Below are positions 9,591-20,509 of a stretch of 64,000 nt of DNA, piece after piece; position 1 is the stretch's first letter; each line of letters begins with the position of its first letter. The DNA is from Cellulosimicrobium cellulans (GTDB lineage: Bacteria; Actinomycetota; Actinomycetes; Actinomycetales; Cellulomonadaceae). Location: positions 17,472 through 81,471 of the forward strand of contig NZ_BJNZ01000020.1 in assembly GCF_006539945.1 (NCBI RefSeq). The letters run 5' to 3'. Under the pieces are notes generated by a model, which was not told the origin of the DNA, made no database searches, and worked only from the letters and a program-made list of their open reading frames with translations. A program made the translations under genes and the position numbers.

Positions 9591-10406
9591 TCAGGAGACG
9601 TCGTGCCCGGCGCGGTCGAGGCGGCCGTCGACGACGGACCACCCGGCCTCGGCGAGGACCTCCAGGTCGTGCCGGTCGAGCGTGCTGGCGTCGAGCGCTC
9701 GGACCATGTCCGGCCGCCGAGCGGCCGTCCGGCGCAGGGCCTGGTCGCGGCGCCAGCGGTGGACGCGCGCGTGGTGGCCCGAGAGCAGCACGTCCGGCAC
9801 CTCGAGGTCGTCCCAGGCCGGCGGCTTCGTGTACACGGGGTACTCGAGCAGGCCCGCGGCGCCGTGCGACTCCTCGACGAGCGACTCGGGGTTGCCCACG
9901 ACGCCCGGCAGCAGCCTCCCGACCGCCTCGACCATGACGAGCGCGGCGACCTCTCCCCCGTTGAGGACGTAGTCCCCGATCGACAGCTCGCTGACCCGCA
10001 TCCCGGCCGAGCGGTAGTGCTCGGCGACGCGCGCGTCGATCCCCTCGTAGCGCCCGCAGGCGACGACGAGGTGCTCCTCGGTCGCGAGCGCCTCCGCCGT
10101 GCGCTGCGTGAAGGTCTCGCCCGACGGCGTCGGCACGACCAGGTGCACCGCGCTCGCCCCGTCCGGCGTCCCGGCCGAGAGGCCTGCCACGTCGTCGATC
10201 GCGCGGCCCCACACGTCGGGGCGCATGACCATGCCCGCCCCGCCGCCGAACGGCGTGTCGTCGACGGTGCGGTGCCGGTCCGTCGTCCAGTCCCGCAGGT
10301 CGTGGACGCGCAGGTCGAGGATCCCCGCGGTGCGCGCCTTGCCCACGAGCGACAGGTCCAGCGCGGCGAGGTAGTCGGGAAAGATCGTGACGACGTCGAT
10401 GCGCAC
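9591..10406 (-). CDS. trmD: tRNA (guanine-N1-)-methyltransferase
   Basis: SPOUT methyltransferase that makes m1G37 in tRNAs and prevents +1 frameshifting. 271 residues. The N-terminus is [12 protein letters not shown] from a GTG at 10406, 2 nt after the rimM stop. The S-adenosylmethionine-binding trefoil knot is visible in [11 protein letters not shown] and [17 protein letters not shown], with [11 protein letters not shown] in the active-site loop. The C-terminal helical tRNA-binding domain is complete. The tight junction implies coupling to rimM. The longer upstream frame is a shadow across rimM. Confidence 0.96.
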   Translation of the reverse strand: MRIDVVTIFPDYLAALDLSLVGKARTAGILDLRVHDLRDWTTDRHRTVDDTPFGGGAGMVMRPDVWGRAIDDVAGLSAGTPDGASAVHLVVPTPSGETFTQRTAEALATEEHLVVACGRYEGIDARVAEHYRSAGMRVSELSIGDYVLNGGEVAALVMVEAVGRLLPGVVGNPESLVEESHGAAGLLEYPVYTKPPAWDDLEVPDVLLSGHHARVHRWRRDQALRRTAARRPDMVRALDASTLDRHDLEVLAEAGWSVVDGRLDRAGHDVS

Positions 10407-10408
10407 GG

Positions 10409-11002
10409 TCAGGCCTCGCCGTCGCGCGGCTCGCCCGGCTCGCTCGCGGCGGAGCCCGACGTGTCGCCGCCGTCCGGGGTCGCCACCTCGAGCCGGTCCG
10501 CGTCGGACGCGAGCAGCCCGCCCGGCGGGTCGAGCACGACCCGGCCGCCGGCCACGTCCACGAGCGGGACGATCTGCCGGACGAACGGGACGAGCGTGCG
10601 GGCGCCCCCGGTCTCGCGCAGCACGAGGACGTCGTGCGCGGGCAGGTGCTCGAGGCCGTCGATGCGTCCGAGCGTCCGGCCGTCCGTGTCCTCCGCGCGG
10701 AGCCCGACGAGCTCGTGCGGGTACCACGCGTCCTCCTCGTCGGACGCGTCGACCTCGACCACGAGCTCGACGCCGCGCAGGGCCTCCGCGGCGGTGCGGT
10801 CGCGGACGCCCTCGAAGCCGACGAGCCACCGCCCCTGGTGCACGCGCACCGTCCCGACCGTGAGCGGTCCCGCCGTCGCGGGGCGCGTCTCCAGGCGCTC
10901 GCCCACGGCCAGGCGCTCCTCGGGATCGTCGGTGCGCAGGTCGAGCGCGACCTCGCCACGCAGTCCGTGCGCCTTGCCGACGCGCGCGACGGTCAGCTCC
11001 AT
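10409..11002 (-). CDS. rimM: Ribosome maturation factor RimM
   Basis: 30S assembly factor that binds S19 and the 16S head domain. 197 residues: an N-terminal RimM barrel with the family start [18 protein letters not shown], and a C-terminal PRC-barrel with WYPHELVGL and [26 protein letters not shown]. The ATG at 11002 is chosen because GGAGTGACGACC precedes it. The open frame 16 codons further upstream has no such site. A hairpin separates it from the KH-protein gene. Confidence 0.95.
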   Translation of the reverse strand: MELTVARVGKAHGLRGEVALDLRTDDPEERLAVGERLETRPATAGPLTVGTVRVHQGRWLVGFEGVRDRTAAEALRGVELVVEVDASDEEDAWYPHELVGLRAEDTDGRTLGRIDGLEHLPAHDVLVLRETGGARTLVPFVRQIVPLVDVAGGRVVLDPPGGLLASDADRLEVATPDGGDTSGSAASEPGEPRDGEA

Positions 11003-11072
11003 GGTCGTCACTCCTCCGGTGGTCCTGCTCGGGTGGTGCCGGATCGACACCTGGTCGGGCGGCGGGAACAGG

Positions 11073-11106
11073 AAGGCCCGGCCCGCCGGTCGGCGGGCCG
11101 GGCCTT
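11073..11106 (-). terminator. Hairpin between the KH-protein gene and rimM
   Basis: A perfect 16-bp inverted repeat (11073-11088 with 11091-11106) with only two bases between the arms, starting 35 bases past the KH-protein stop. A strong terminator or attenuator separating rpsP-KH from rimM-trmD. Confidence 0.7.
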
Positions 11107-11141
11107 GCCCGTGGCCCCTCGCGGGGCACGATGTGCGGGCC

Positions 11142-11381
11142 TCAGCGGCGGTCGACGTCCACGACGTCGACGCGGACCGGCCCGTCGGTCGCGAGCGCGC
11201 CGATCACCGTGCGCAGGGCACGGGCGGTGCGTCCGCCACGACCGATCACGCGGCCGAGGTCGTCCGGGTGCACCCGGACCTCGAGCAGGTCACCGCGACG
11301 CAGCGTCTTCGCGTTCACCCGGACGTCGTCCGGGTTGTCCACGATGCCGCGCACGAGGTGCTCGAGCGCCTCGGCGATCAT
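11142..11381 (-). CDS. khpA: KH-domain RNA-binding protein (KhpA-like)
   Basis: 79-residue single-KH protein with LGRVIGRGGRTARALRTVI, in which the GxxG-type loop (GRGG) contacts RNA. In other bacteria KhpA, usually with KhpB, binds many RNAs and influences cell division. Partners are not in this window. The ATG at 11381 shares its A with the rpsP TGA, so it is coupled to S16 synthesis. This rpsP-KH order is very conserved. Confidence 0.93.
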   Translation of the reverse strand: MIAEALEHLVRGIVDNPDDVRVNAKTLRRGDLLEVRVHPDDLGRVIGRGGRTARALRTVIGALATDGPVRVDVVDVDRR

Positions 11382-11818
11382 CAGGCCTGCTCGTCGGCAG
11401 CGGCCTCGTCGGCCGTGTCGGCGGGCTCCTCGGCCGGAGCCTCGGTCTTCTTCTCGGCAGCCTTGGCCTTGACCTTCTCCGCGTCCGCGGCGGCGGCCTC
11501 GATCGCGGCGGTCGGGTCGACCTTCTCGCCCTTGACCTTGAGCGTGCCCTCGGCCCCGGGCAGGCCCTTGAACTTCTGCCAGTCGCCCGTGATCTTGAGG
11601 AGCGCGAGCACCTGCTCGGTCGGCTGCGCGCCGACGCCGAGCCAGTACTGGGCGCGGTCCGAGGTGATCTCGATGAACGAGGGCTCCTCGGTCGGGTGGT
11701 ACTTGCCGATCTCCTCGATCACGCGACCGTCGCGCTTGGTGCGCGAGTCCGCGACGACGACACGGTAGTACGGCGCACGGATCTTGCCGAGACGCTTCAG
11801 ACGAATCTTGACGGCCAC
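11381..11818 (-). CDS. rpsP: 30S ribosomal protein S16
   Basis: 145 residues: an S16 core of about 85 residues ([48 protein letters not shown]) plus a 60-residue Lys/Ala/Glu-rich C-terminal extension ending in an acidic stretch. Such tails on S16 are known in actinobacteria. S16 stabilises the 5' and central domains of 16S rRNA during assembly. First gene of the rpsP-KH unit. The ATG at 11818 lies about 130 nt from a good promoter. Confidence 0.97.
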   Translation of the reverse strand: MAVKIRLKRLGKIRAPYYRVVVADSRTKRDGRVIEEIGKYHPTEEPSFIEITSDRAQYWLGVGAQPTEQVLALLKITGDWQKFKGLPGAEGTLKVKGEKVDPTAAIEAAAADAEKVKAKAAEKKTEAPAEEPADTADEAAADEQA

Positions 11819-11944
11819 AGTGGTGGTCTCTCCTGGTTCTGGTTCGGGCGAACCCGGACCCGTCCCGTGGGGACAGGACGAGGAAGGGGTTCAGGACACG
11901 GCACGCGCCGGAGAGAGGGGCCGGGGCACGCCGAGTACCGGGAC

Positions 11945-11974
11945 ATTGTGCCAGACCGGACCGGCCGGGACCAA
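11945..11974 (-). promoter_or_regulatory. rpsP promoter
   Basis: On the minus strand TTGGTC (11969-11974), an 18-nt spacer, then CACAAT (11945-11950). The surrounding TGGCACAATG resembles the rplS -10 region. Confidence 0.5.
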
Positions 11975-11989
11975 CCTGCGCGCGACCCC

Positions 11990-13114
11990 TCAGCCCGCGT
12001 GCGGGGCGACGATCTCGCCGCGGAGCACGATCGCCGTCGGCGCGCGCAGGACGCCGACGTCCTGGCGCGGGTCCTGCGGGTAGACGACGAAGTCGGCCGA
12101 CGCGCCCTCGACGAGCGACGTGTAGCCGAGGTACTCCCGCCCCTGCCAGCTCGCCGCCGCCACGACCGCCGCGTCGGGGATGCCGGCGGCCACGAGCTCC
12201 GCGCACTCGTCCGCGAGGCGGCCGTGCCCGATCGTCCCGCCCGCGTCCGTCCCCACGAGGATCTGGATGCCCGCCTCGTACAGCGCCCGGGCCTGGTCGT
12301 ACCGTCGCTCGTGGAGCCGTCGCATGCGCGCCGCGAACACCGGGTACTTCTCGTCGGCCTGCCGGGCGATCGCCTCGAACTGGCCGATCTGCAGCAGGGT
12401 GGGCGTGACCGCGACCCCGCGCTCGGAGATCTCGTACATCAGGTCGGGGTCGATCCCGGTGCCGTGCTCGATCCCGTCGACGCCCGCGGCGAGCAGGGAC
12501 GGGATCACCTCCTCGGAGAAGGCGTGCACGGTGACGCGCGCGGCCTCGGCGTGCGCGGCGGCGACGGCCTCGGCGAGGACGTCGTCGGGCCACAACGGCC
12601 GCAGGTCGCCCTCGGCCCCGAGGTCGCGGTCGATCCAGTCGCCCACGATCTTCACCCAGCCGTCGCCCTGGCGCGCCTCACGCCGCACGGCCTCGGGGAG
12701 CTGCGCCACGTCGTCGAGCTCGAGCCCGTAGTGGCGCAGGTAGCGCTTGGGCCGGGCGAGGTGCCGACCGGCCCGCACGAGCCGCGGCAGGTCGCGCCGC
12801 CCGTGGACCCACCGCGTGTCGAGCGGCGAGCCCGCGTCGCGCACGAGGAGGACGCCGCTGTCGCGGTCCGTGACGGCCTGGTCCTGCGCCGTCGCCGCGT
12901 CGACCGCGCCCTGGGCACCCAGGCCGACGTGGCAGTGCACGTCGACGAGGCCCGGGAGCGCCCAGCCCTCGAGCTCGACCATGTTGGTGCCCTGCGCCGA
13001 CGGCCGCGTGAGGCTGATCCGCCCGTCCTTGACCCACAGGTCGCCCACCTCGCGGTCGTCGCCGACGATGACGTGGCCGCGGACGTGCAGCGTGGGGCCT
13101 TCCAGCGCGGACAT
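11990..13114 (-). CDS. Amidohydrolase family protein (imidazolonepropionase-like)
   Basis: 374-residue metal-dependent hydrolase of the amidohydrolase superfamily. The substrate is unknown. The TIM-barrel metal ligands are recognisable: HCHVGLG (HxH) at the end of strand 1, a carboxylated-Lys candidate in GDGWVKIV, then VTVHAF, GIEHGTG and the final VGTDAGG aspartate. Small flanking beta-sandwich segments appear at both ends (SLTRPSA... and VLRGEIVAPHAG). No signal peptide, so cytosolic. It lies alone between rpsP and ffh, an insertion that I recall from related actinobacteria. A prolidase-like or imidazolonepropionase-like role is possible but not shown. Confidence 0.85.
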   Translation of the reverse strand: MSALEGPTLHVRGHVIVGDDREVGDLWVKDGRISLTRPSAQGTNMVELEGWALPGLVDVHCHVGLGAQGAVDAATAQDQAVTDRDSGVLLVRDAGSPLDTRWVHGRRDLPRLVRAGRHLARPKRYLRHYGLELDDVAQLPEAVRREARQGDGWVKIVGDWIDRDLGAEGDLRPLWPDDVLAEAVAAAHAEAARVTVHAFSEEVIPSLLAAGVDGIEHGTGIDPDLMYEISERGVAVTPTLLQIGQFEAIARQADEKYPVFAARMRRLHERRYDQARALYEAGIQILVGTDAGGTIGHGRLADECAELVAAGIPDAAVVAAASWQGREYLGYTSLVEGASADFVVYPQDPRQDVGVLRAPTAIVLRGEIVAPHAG

Positions 13115-13265
13115 GCGGCTCCTGGGTGAGGACGGTCAGGACGGTCGGCCCGGTTCGCGGGCGCGGGGAGGCACCGGGCAGGTGCCACGGACATAACCTA
13201 GCGCCCGGGCGCACCCGGGACGCACCCGGGGCACGAGGCCGTGCCGCGGGCGGGCGTCGGCCCGG

Positions 13266-14876
13266 TCAGCGGCCGAGCAGCTTCTCGAACCCGGGCGGGA
13301 GCTGGAGGTCGTCCGACGACGGCTGTGCGGGCTCGTCGGCCCGGCCCACGCCGAACGCCGAGCCGGCGGGTGCCGCCGGACCCGTGACCTCTCCCGCCGC
13401 CCGCGCCGCGGCCGCGCGCTCCTGCGCGGCGCGCTTCGCCGGGTTGCCCGACTTGCCCTTGACCTTGCGCTGGGGCGCCTGGCGGCCCCGCGCCTTCTTG
13501 CCGCCCATGCCCGGGAGGCTGCCCATGCCCGGCATCCCCGGCATCCCGCCGCCGCGGCTCATCTGCCGCATCATCTTCTGCGCGCCGGCGAACCGCTCGA
13601 GGAGCTGGTTGACGTCGCTCGTCGTCACGCCGGAACCGCGCGCGATGCGCGCGCGGCGCGACCCGTTGATGATCTTCGGGTTGTCGCGCTCCGCGGGGGT
13701 CATCGAGCGGATGATGGCCTCGATGCGGTCGACCTCGCGCTCGTCGAAGTTCTCGATGGCCTCGCGCATCTGGCCCATGCCCGGCAGCATGCCGAGCATC
13801 TTCTTCATCGAGCCCATGTTCTTCATCTGCTGCATCTGCACCAGGAAGTCCGCGAGCGTGAAGTCCTGCCCCGTGGCGACCTTCTCGGCCATCTTCGCGG
13901 CCTGCTCGGCGTCGAACGCCTTCTCGGCCTGCTCGATGAGCGTGAGGACGTCACCCATGTCGAGGATGCGCGACGCCATGCGGTCCGGGTGGAACGCCTC
14001 GAAGTCGGTGAGCTTCTCGCCCGTGGAGGCGAAGAGGATCGGGCGGCCGGTGACCCCGCGGACCGACAGCGCGGCACCGCCGCGCGCGTCGCCGTCGAGC
14101 TTCGTGAGCACGACGCCCGTGAAGTCGACGCCCTCCTCGAAGGCCTTCGCGGTCGCGACGGCGTCCTGGCCGATCATCGCGTCGATGACGAACAGGACCT
14201 CGTCGGGCTGCACGGCGTCGCGGATGTCCGACGCCTGCTGCATGAGCACGGCGTCGAGGCCGAGGCGGCCCGCCGTGTCGACGATGACGACGTCGTGCTG
14301 GCGCTGCCGCGCCGTCTCGACGCCCTCGCGCGCGACGGCGACCGGGTCGCCGATCACGTCGTCGACCTCGACCCCGCTCTGGTTGCCCGGGTGCGGCGCG
14401 AACACGGGGACCCCGGCACGCTCGGCGACGACGGAGAGCTGGGTCACGGCGTTCGGGCGCTGCAGGTCGGCGGCGACGAGGAGCGGCGTGTGCCCCTGCT
14501 CGCGCAGGTGCAGGGCGAGCTTGCCCGCGAGCGTCGTCTTTCCGGCACCCTGGAGGCCCGCGAGCATGATGACCGTCGGCGGCGTCTTGGAGAACCGCAG
14601 CCCGCGGCTCTCGCCGCCGAGGATGCCGACGAGCTCCTCGTTGACGATCTTCACGACCTGCTGCGCCGGGTTGAGCGCACCCGAGACCTCGGACGAGAGC
14701 GCGCGTTCGCGCACGGTCGCGCTGAACTCGCGCACGACGGGGACCGCCACGTCGGCGTCGAGCAGCGCGCGCCGGATCTCCCGGATCGTCGCGTCGATGT
14801 CCGCCTCGGACAGCCGGCCCTTCGAACGCAGGTTCTTGAAGGTCGATGTCAGTCGGTCCGACAGCGTGTTGAACAC
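13266..14876 (-). CDS. ffh: Signal recognition particle protein Ffh
   Basis: SRP54-family GTPase that recognises signal sequences on nascent chains and targets them to FtsY at the membrane. 536 residues: a helical N domain (MFNTLSDRLTSTFKNLR), a G domain with P-loop LAGLQGAGKTTLAGKLAL, DTAGRL and TKLDGDARGGAAL, and a methionine-rich M domain with MPGMGQMREAIENFDE and the SGVTTSDVNQLLERF RNA-binding helices. The C-terminal tail is rich in Gly, Met and basic residues. It lies 118 bp downstream of glnD on the same strand. Confidence 0.98.
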   Translation of the reverse strand: MFNTLSDRLTSTFKNLRSKGRLSEADIDATIREIRRALLDADVAVPVVREFSATVRERALSSEVSGALNPAQQVVKIVNEELVGILGGESRGLRFSKTPPTVIMLAGLQGAGKTTLAGKLALHLREQGHTPLLVAADLQRPNAVTQLSVVAERAGVPVFAPHPGNQSGVEVDDVIGDPVAVAREGVETARQRQHDVVIVDTAGRLGLDAVLMQQASDIRDAVQPDEVLFVIDAMIGQDAVATAKAFEEGVDFTGVVLTKLDGDARGGAALSVRGVTGRPILFASTGEKLTDFEAFHPDRMASRILDMGDVLTLIEQAEKAFDAEQAAKMAEKVATGQDFTLADFLVQMQQMKNMGSMKKMLGMLPGMGQMREAIENFDEREVDRIEAIIRSMTPAERDNPKIINGSRRARIARGSGVTTSDVNQLLERFAGAQKMMRQMSRGGGMPGMPGMGSLPGMGGKKARGRQAPQRKVKGKSGNPAKRAAQERAAAARAAGEVTGPAAPAGSAFGVGRADEPAQPSSDDLQLPPGFEKLLGR

Positions 14877-14994
14877 CGCGTCATCCTCACCAGTCGTCGG
14901 AAGTCTCGTCCGCGTCGGCGCTCCCGCCTGCCGACGCCGGGGTCCTGGTCCGGGTCAGGGCTGGCAGAGGACGGGCCGTCCGCGAGGGACCAGC

Positions 14995-16857
14995 CTACCC
15001 GGCGGCGTCCGCGTCTCTCGGCACGTCTCTCGGCACGGCTGCTAGGACCCGCAGCGTCTCGCCGACGAGGTCGTCGACGAGCCGCGCCCGCCAGGCGGTC
15101 CACGCGCTCGGGCCGAGGGACGACGCGTCCGCCTCGGTGAGCGCGCGCAGCACCCGGAGGAGGTCCGGGCGGTGGTCGACGGCGTCGGCGAGCTCGGCGA
15201 CCGTCGCCGGGTCGTCCGGGTCCTCGCTCACCGCGAGCCGCGACAGCGTCAGGTGGTGCCGAACCAGACGCTCCACGTCCGCCACGACCTCGGGCTCGAA
15301 CCCCATGCGCCCGAGGATCGCGGGGACCAGCCGCGCGCCCTCGACCGAGTGGTCGACGGCGCCCGCACGCTTGCCGATGTCGTGCAGCACCGCGGACAGC
15401 AGGAGCAGGTCAGGTCGCTCGACGTCCTTGCGGTCCCGAGCGGCGCGCGCCACCACCTCCACCAGGTGCCGGTCGACGGTGTGCCGGTGCACGGCGGCAC
15501 GCTGCGGGCGGTTGCGCACGCCCGCCCACTCCGGGATCCACGTGGTCACCACGCCGGCGAGGTCGAGCGCCTCCCACACGGCGACCTGGGCCTGCCCGGA
15601 TCCCAGCAGCGAGAGGAACACCGCCCGCGCGGCCCGTGGCCACGGCTCCGGCAGGGGCGGGCACTGGGCGAGGCTCGCCACCGAGACCGGGGAGAGCGTG
15701 AGGCCCGTCCGCGCGGCGGTGGCGGCGGCGCGCAGCGACAGGAGCGGGTCGGACGCGGGGTGGGCGTCCACCGCGAGGACGAGCTCGCCGTCGTGCTCGA
15801 CGAGCCCGTCGCCGACGGACCGCAGCCGCGGAGCCGTCCGGCGGCCCCGGACGAGGACGGGACGGCGGGCGATCGAGGGCCGTTGGAGCGCCTGCCGGGC
15901 GCGGCGGACCGTCGTGTCGAGCGCGTAGGAGACCTCGCGCCCGGCCGCGGCGAGGCTCGCGAGCAGCTCGTCGGGGTCGTCGAACCCGGACAGCGCGGCG
16001 ACCTCGTCCAGGTCGGCCAGCAGGAGCCGGCTCGTGTGCCGGCCCGTGACGACCTGCAGGGTGTCGCGCACGTCCAGCAGGTGCGCGTGCGCGCGGTCGA
16101 CCGACCCGTGCGGACGGTCCGTGAGCCACGTCGCGGCCAGGGCGGAGAGCACGACCGCATCCCGGATCCCGCCGCGCGACTCCTTGAGGTCGGGCTCGAT
16201 GAGGTACGCGAGCTCCCCGGACCGCTCGGCACGCTCGCGCGTCGAGGAGAGCAGGTCGGGCAGGCGGCGGCGCGACGCGGAGCGCCAGTCGGTGAGGACC
16301 GCGGACGACGCCCTGTGCACGACGAGCGCGTCGCCGGCCACCGCGCGCACGTCGAGCCAGCCCACGGCCGCGGGGACGTCCTTGGACGCCACCTGACGGC
16401 ACTGCGAGAGCGAGCGCACCGCGTGGTCGAGGTCGACCCCGGCGTCCCAGAGCGGGTACCACAGGCGCTCGGCGACCCGCGCGACGTCGTCGGCCGCGTG
16501 GCTGCGGCCGTCGTGGACGAGGACGAGGTCGAGGTCGCTCGCGGGTCCCATGTCGCCCCGGCCGAGGCTGCCCACCGCGGCCAGAGCGATCCCGTCGGGA
16601 GCGACGCCGTCGGTCGCGTCGCGCCACAGGTCCTGGAGGGACGACGTCACGAGGTCGACGACGGCGGCCCGGCGCGCGACCCCGCTGCGGCCGGGTCCGC
16701 TCATGGACCGCGCGACGTCGAGCATCCGCGCGCGGAGGTCCCGCACCCCCTCGGGGTGCGGGACCTCCGTGCTCTGCTCGCCCGGCTGCTGCCCGAGGCG
16801 CCCCGCCGATCCCCCTGCGACCCCGCCCGTGGTCGGGGTGTCGGCGTGGTCGGTCAT
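14995..16857 (-). CDS. glnD: [Protein-PII] uridylyltransferase, ACT-less form
   Basis: Bifunctional nucleotidyltransferase and hydrolase that modifies PII in response to nitrogen status. In many actinobacteria the transferase acts as an adenylyltransferase. 620 residues. The nucleotidyltransferase motif [21 protein letters not shown] is intact (GSxxRxD...DxD), a central GlnE/GlnD-type helical region follows, and the HD domain has [14 protein letters not shown] and [10 protein letters not shown]. The protein stops about 30 residues after the HD region, so the two C-terminal ACT domains that bind glutamine in typical 750-900-residue GlnD are missing. Only 118 bp remain before ffh, so they are not hidden by a frameshift. 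The ATG at 16857 lies 16 nt after the glnB stop. Confidence 0.9.
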   Translation of the reverse strand: MTDHADTPTTGGVAGGSAGRLGQQPGEQSTEVPHPEGVRDLRARMLDVARSMSGPGRSGVARRAAVVDLVTSSLQDLWRDATDGVAPDGIALAAVGSLGRGDMGPASDLDLVLVHDGRSHAADDVARVAERLWYPLWDAGVDLDHAVRSLSQCRQVASKDVPAAVGWLDVRAVAGDALVVHRASSAVLTDWRSASRRRLPDLLSSTRERAERSGELAYLIEPDLKESRGGIRDAVVLSALAATWLTDRPHGSVDRAHAHLLDVRDTLQVVTGRHTSRLLLADLDEVAALSGFDDPDELLASLAAAGREVSYALDTTVRRARQALQRPSIARRPVLVRGRRTAPRLRSVGDGLVEHDGELVLAVDAHPASDPLLSLRAAATAARTGLTLSPVSVASLAQCPPLPEPWPRAARAVFLSLLGSGQAQVAVWEALDLAGVVTTWIPEWAGVRNRPQRAAVHRHTVDRHLVEVVARAARDRKDVERPDLLLLSAVLHDIGKRAGAVDHSVEGARLVPAILGRMGFEPEVVADVERLVRHHLTLSRLAVSEDPDDPATVAELADAVDHRPDLLRVLRALTEADASSLGPSAWTAWRARLVDDLVGETLRVLAAVPRDVPRDADAAG

Positions 16858-16873
16858 CCGATGGTCCGTCGCC

Positions 16874-18526
<1,653 letters not shown>

Positions 18527-18602
18527 TCATCTCCCCTCGCCAGCCGGGCGGCCGGTCGGGGACTACGGTGGTGCGGGCGGGTTTCCCCCGCGGTGTCACC
18601 GT

Positions 18603-18720
18603 GTTACGCGGGTGTGACAAGCGTCGCTCGGACGTAAACGTTCCGTTTCACCCCCGTGAGGGTGCCGCCGGGAGTCCGGATCGCGACACGCTCGTGATCA
18701 CAGCGTGACACGATCGTGAC
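18603..18720 (-). promoter_or_regulatory. GlnR-like operator cluster upstream of amtB
   Basis: Five-base half sites spaced by exactly 6 nt recur here. On the minus strand: CTCAC-n6-GAAAC-n6-TTTAC-n6-GCGAC (18660 down to 18623), GTCAC-n6-GTAAC (18618 to 18603), and GTCAC-n6-GTCAC-n6-ATCAC-n6-GTCGC (18720 to 18683). The Streptomyces GlnR box is gTnAC-n6-GaAAC repeated every 11 bp. The first two groups match it well and the third only in its gTnAC part. Position 80-200 bp upstream of the amtB start fits activation under nitrogen limitation. Confidence 0.6.
18687..18707 (-). terminator. Small inverted repeat after ftsY
   Basis: CACGCT and AGCGTG flank a 9-nt loop 30-50 bases past the ftsY stop. 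It may be a weak terminator, or part of the phased half-site array that it overlaps. Confidence 0.3.
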
Positions 18721-18736
18721 CCGGGCGACGCGCCCG

Positions 18737-19927
18737 TCAGTCGCCGAGGAGGCCGTCGACGAACTGCTCCGGGTCGAACGGCGCGAGGTCGTCAGGACCC
18801 TCCCCCAGCCCGACGAGCTTGACGGGGACGCCCAGCTCGCGCTGGACCGCGACGACGATGCCGCCGCGCGCGGTGCCGTCGAGCTTCGTCAGGACGATGC
18901 CCGTCACGCCGGCGACCTCGCCGAACACGCGCGCCTGGTTGAGGCCGTTCTGCCCCGTGGTCGCGTCGAGGACGAGGAGGACCTCGGAGAGCGGCGCCTC
19001 CTTGGTGATGACGCGCCGGATCTTGCCCAGCTCGTCCATGAGGCCCTGCTTGTTCTGGAGCCGCCCGGCGGTGTCGACGAGCACGACGTCCACGCACTCG
19101 GTGCGGCCGCGGCGCACGGCGTCGAACGCCACCGCGGCGGGGTCGGCGCCGTCGCGGTCCGAGCGCACGGTCGGCACGCCCACGCGGGAGCCCCACGTCT
19201 CGAGCTGGTCCGCCGCCGCGGCGCGGAACGTGTCCGCCGCGCCGAGGACGACGCTGCGGTCCTCCGCGACGAGCACGCGCGCCAGCTTGCCCACGGTGGT
19301 CGTCTTGCCCGTGCCGTTGACGCCGACGACGAGCACGACCGCCGGGACCGCGGAGCCGTCCTCCCCCGTCGTGGGCGACGTCGCGAGCGAGCGGTCGAGC
19401 GACGGGTCGACGAGCGCGACGAGCTCGGTGCGCAGCAGGTCCCGCACGCTCGCGGCGTCGCGGACGCCGAGCACGCGGACCTTGGTGCGCAGCGCGTCGA
19501 TGAGCTCTCCCGCGGGCCCGGCACCGACGTCGGCGAGCAGGAGGGTCTCCTCGAGCTCGTCCCAGTCGTCCTCCGAGAGGTGGTCGCGCGAGAGCACCGA
19601 GAGCAGGCGGGCGCCCAGGGGGGAGCCGGAGCGGGCGAGCCGCTCGCGCAGCCGGACGAGCCGGCCGCCGACGGGCTCGGGTCGCTCGATCGCGGGAGCG
19701 GTCGCGGCTGCCGTCGGCTCCTCGACCTCGGGCGGGGCCTCGACGGACGCCGTCCCGGGCGGAGCCGTGCCGGTGGCGGGCGTCGTCGGAGGCGCGGTGG
19801 GCGCAGCGGGCGGCGGCTCGACGACGTCGCGGCGAGCGCGCCGACGGACCGCCACGGTCCCGACGGTGGCGAGGGCGACGAGGAGGACGACGCCGAGGAC
19901 GATCCAGAGCGGGAGGAGGTCGTTCAC
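18737..19927 (-). CDS. ftsY: Signal recognition particle receptor FtsY
   Basis: SRP receptor GTPase that docks ribosome-nascent-chain-Ffh complexes at the membrane. 396 residues: an N-terminal transmembrane helix (LLPLWIVLGVVLLVALATVG, residues 4-23) with a basic stop-transfer sequence, a Pro/Ala/Thr-rich linker to about residue 85 (the actinobacterial replacement of the acidic A domain), then the NG domain with VVGVNGTGKTTTVGKLA, DTAGRLQNKQGLMDEL and TKLDGTARGGIV. The GTG at 19927 has GAGACT 6 nt upstream, as for xerC, suggesting a leaderless mRNA. It lies upstream of amtB on the same strand. Confidence 0.97.
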   Translation of the reverse strand: MNDLLPLWIVLGVVLLVALATVGTVAVRRRARRDVVEPPPAAPTAPPTTPATGTAPPGTASVEAPPEVEEPTAAATAPAIERPEPVGGRLVRLRERLARSGSPLGARLLSVLSRDHLSEDDWDELEETLLLADVGAGPAGELIDALRTKVRVLGVRDAASVRDLLRTELVALVDPSLDRSLATSPTTGEDGSAVPAVVLVVGVNGTGKTTTVGKLARVLVAEDRSVVLGAADTFRAAAADQLETWGSRVGVPTVRSDRDGADPAAVAFDAVRRGRTECVDVVLVDTAGRLQNKQGLMDELGKIRRVITKEAPLSEVLLVLDATTGQNGLNQARVFGEVAGVTGIVLTKLDGTARGGIVVAVQRELGVPVKLVGLGEGPDDLAPFDPEQFVDGLLGD

Positions 19928-19933
19928 CCCGGA

Positions 19934-19939
19934 AGTCTC
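19934..19939 (-). promoter_or_regulatory. Candidate -10 box of leaderless ftsY
   Basis: GAGACT on the minus strand, 6 nt before the GTG start, with no Shine-Dalgarno sequence. Confidence 0.4.
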
Positions 19940-19978
19940 TCAGACGAGGGCGGAGGTCACGCGGTGGCGACGCGGCGG

Positions 19979-20359
19979 CTACGCCTGGGGAGGACGCTCT
20001 CCCGGGTGCAGCGGCCGCACGCGCTCGCGCGCGCGGTGCAGGACGTCGGTCAGCTCCTCCGCGTCGACGTACGCGTTCGACGTCACCTCTGTCGCGGTGA
20101 AGAAGTCGTCGATGCTCGTGTCGACCGGCCGGGGCATGCGCACGGTCCCGACGTGGTGCGCGTCGAGGCTCCCGCGCCGACGCCGCCGACGCAGCCCCGA
20201 CCGGAAGTCGCGCCAGAACGCGCGCATCCCTTGGTCTCCGGACCGGTCCCCCTGCGCGGCCGACGACTGGGCCTCCGAGCGCGCGACGACGCTCGCGAAC
20301 AGGAACACGACGGCGGCGACGCCGAGCGTGAGCCCCAGCCACACGAACATCCAGACCAT
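19979..20359 (-). CDS. Small single-pass membrane protein, function unknown
   Basis: 126 residues. An N-terminal membrane helix (MVWMFVWLGLTLGVAAVVFLF...) is followed by a charged segment with an Arg cluster (GLRRRRRRG) near residue 60 and an acidic, soluble C-terminus. No family was recognised. The ATG at 20359 is chosen because GATACT lies 7 nt upstream, matching the leaderless pattern of its neighbours, and because the membrane helix starts there. The frame extends 36 codons further without hydrophobic character. It sits between smc and ftsY on the same strand. The AT-rich island at about 20420-20465 upstream is unusual for this region. Confidence 0.6.
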   Translation of the reverse strand: MVWMFVWLGLTLGVAAVVFLFASVVARSEAQSSAAQGDRSGDQGMRAFWRDFRSGLRRRRRRGSLDAHHVGTVRMPRPVDTSIDDFFTATEVTSNAYVDAEELTDVLHRARERVRPLHPGERPPQA

Positions 20360-20509
20360 GAGGTCCAGTATCCGGGTCGAGGCACGCGCCGCGACCGGTG
20401 CCACGCCGTGCCGTCCGATCAGCACTACATCTTCACAAAGCCCGGAATTCCAACGATTCTGAGGCATCGACGCAGGTCGGCGGGGTGCTCGCGCACCGTG
20501 TGGGTCCCC

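Noticed and set aside
14877..14994. Frameshifted ACT domains of GlnD
   Set aside because: The glnD-ffh gap is 118 bp, far too short for two ACT domains in any frame.
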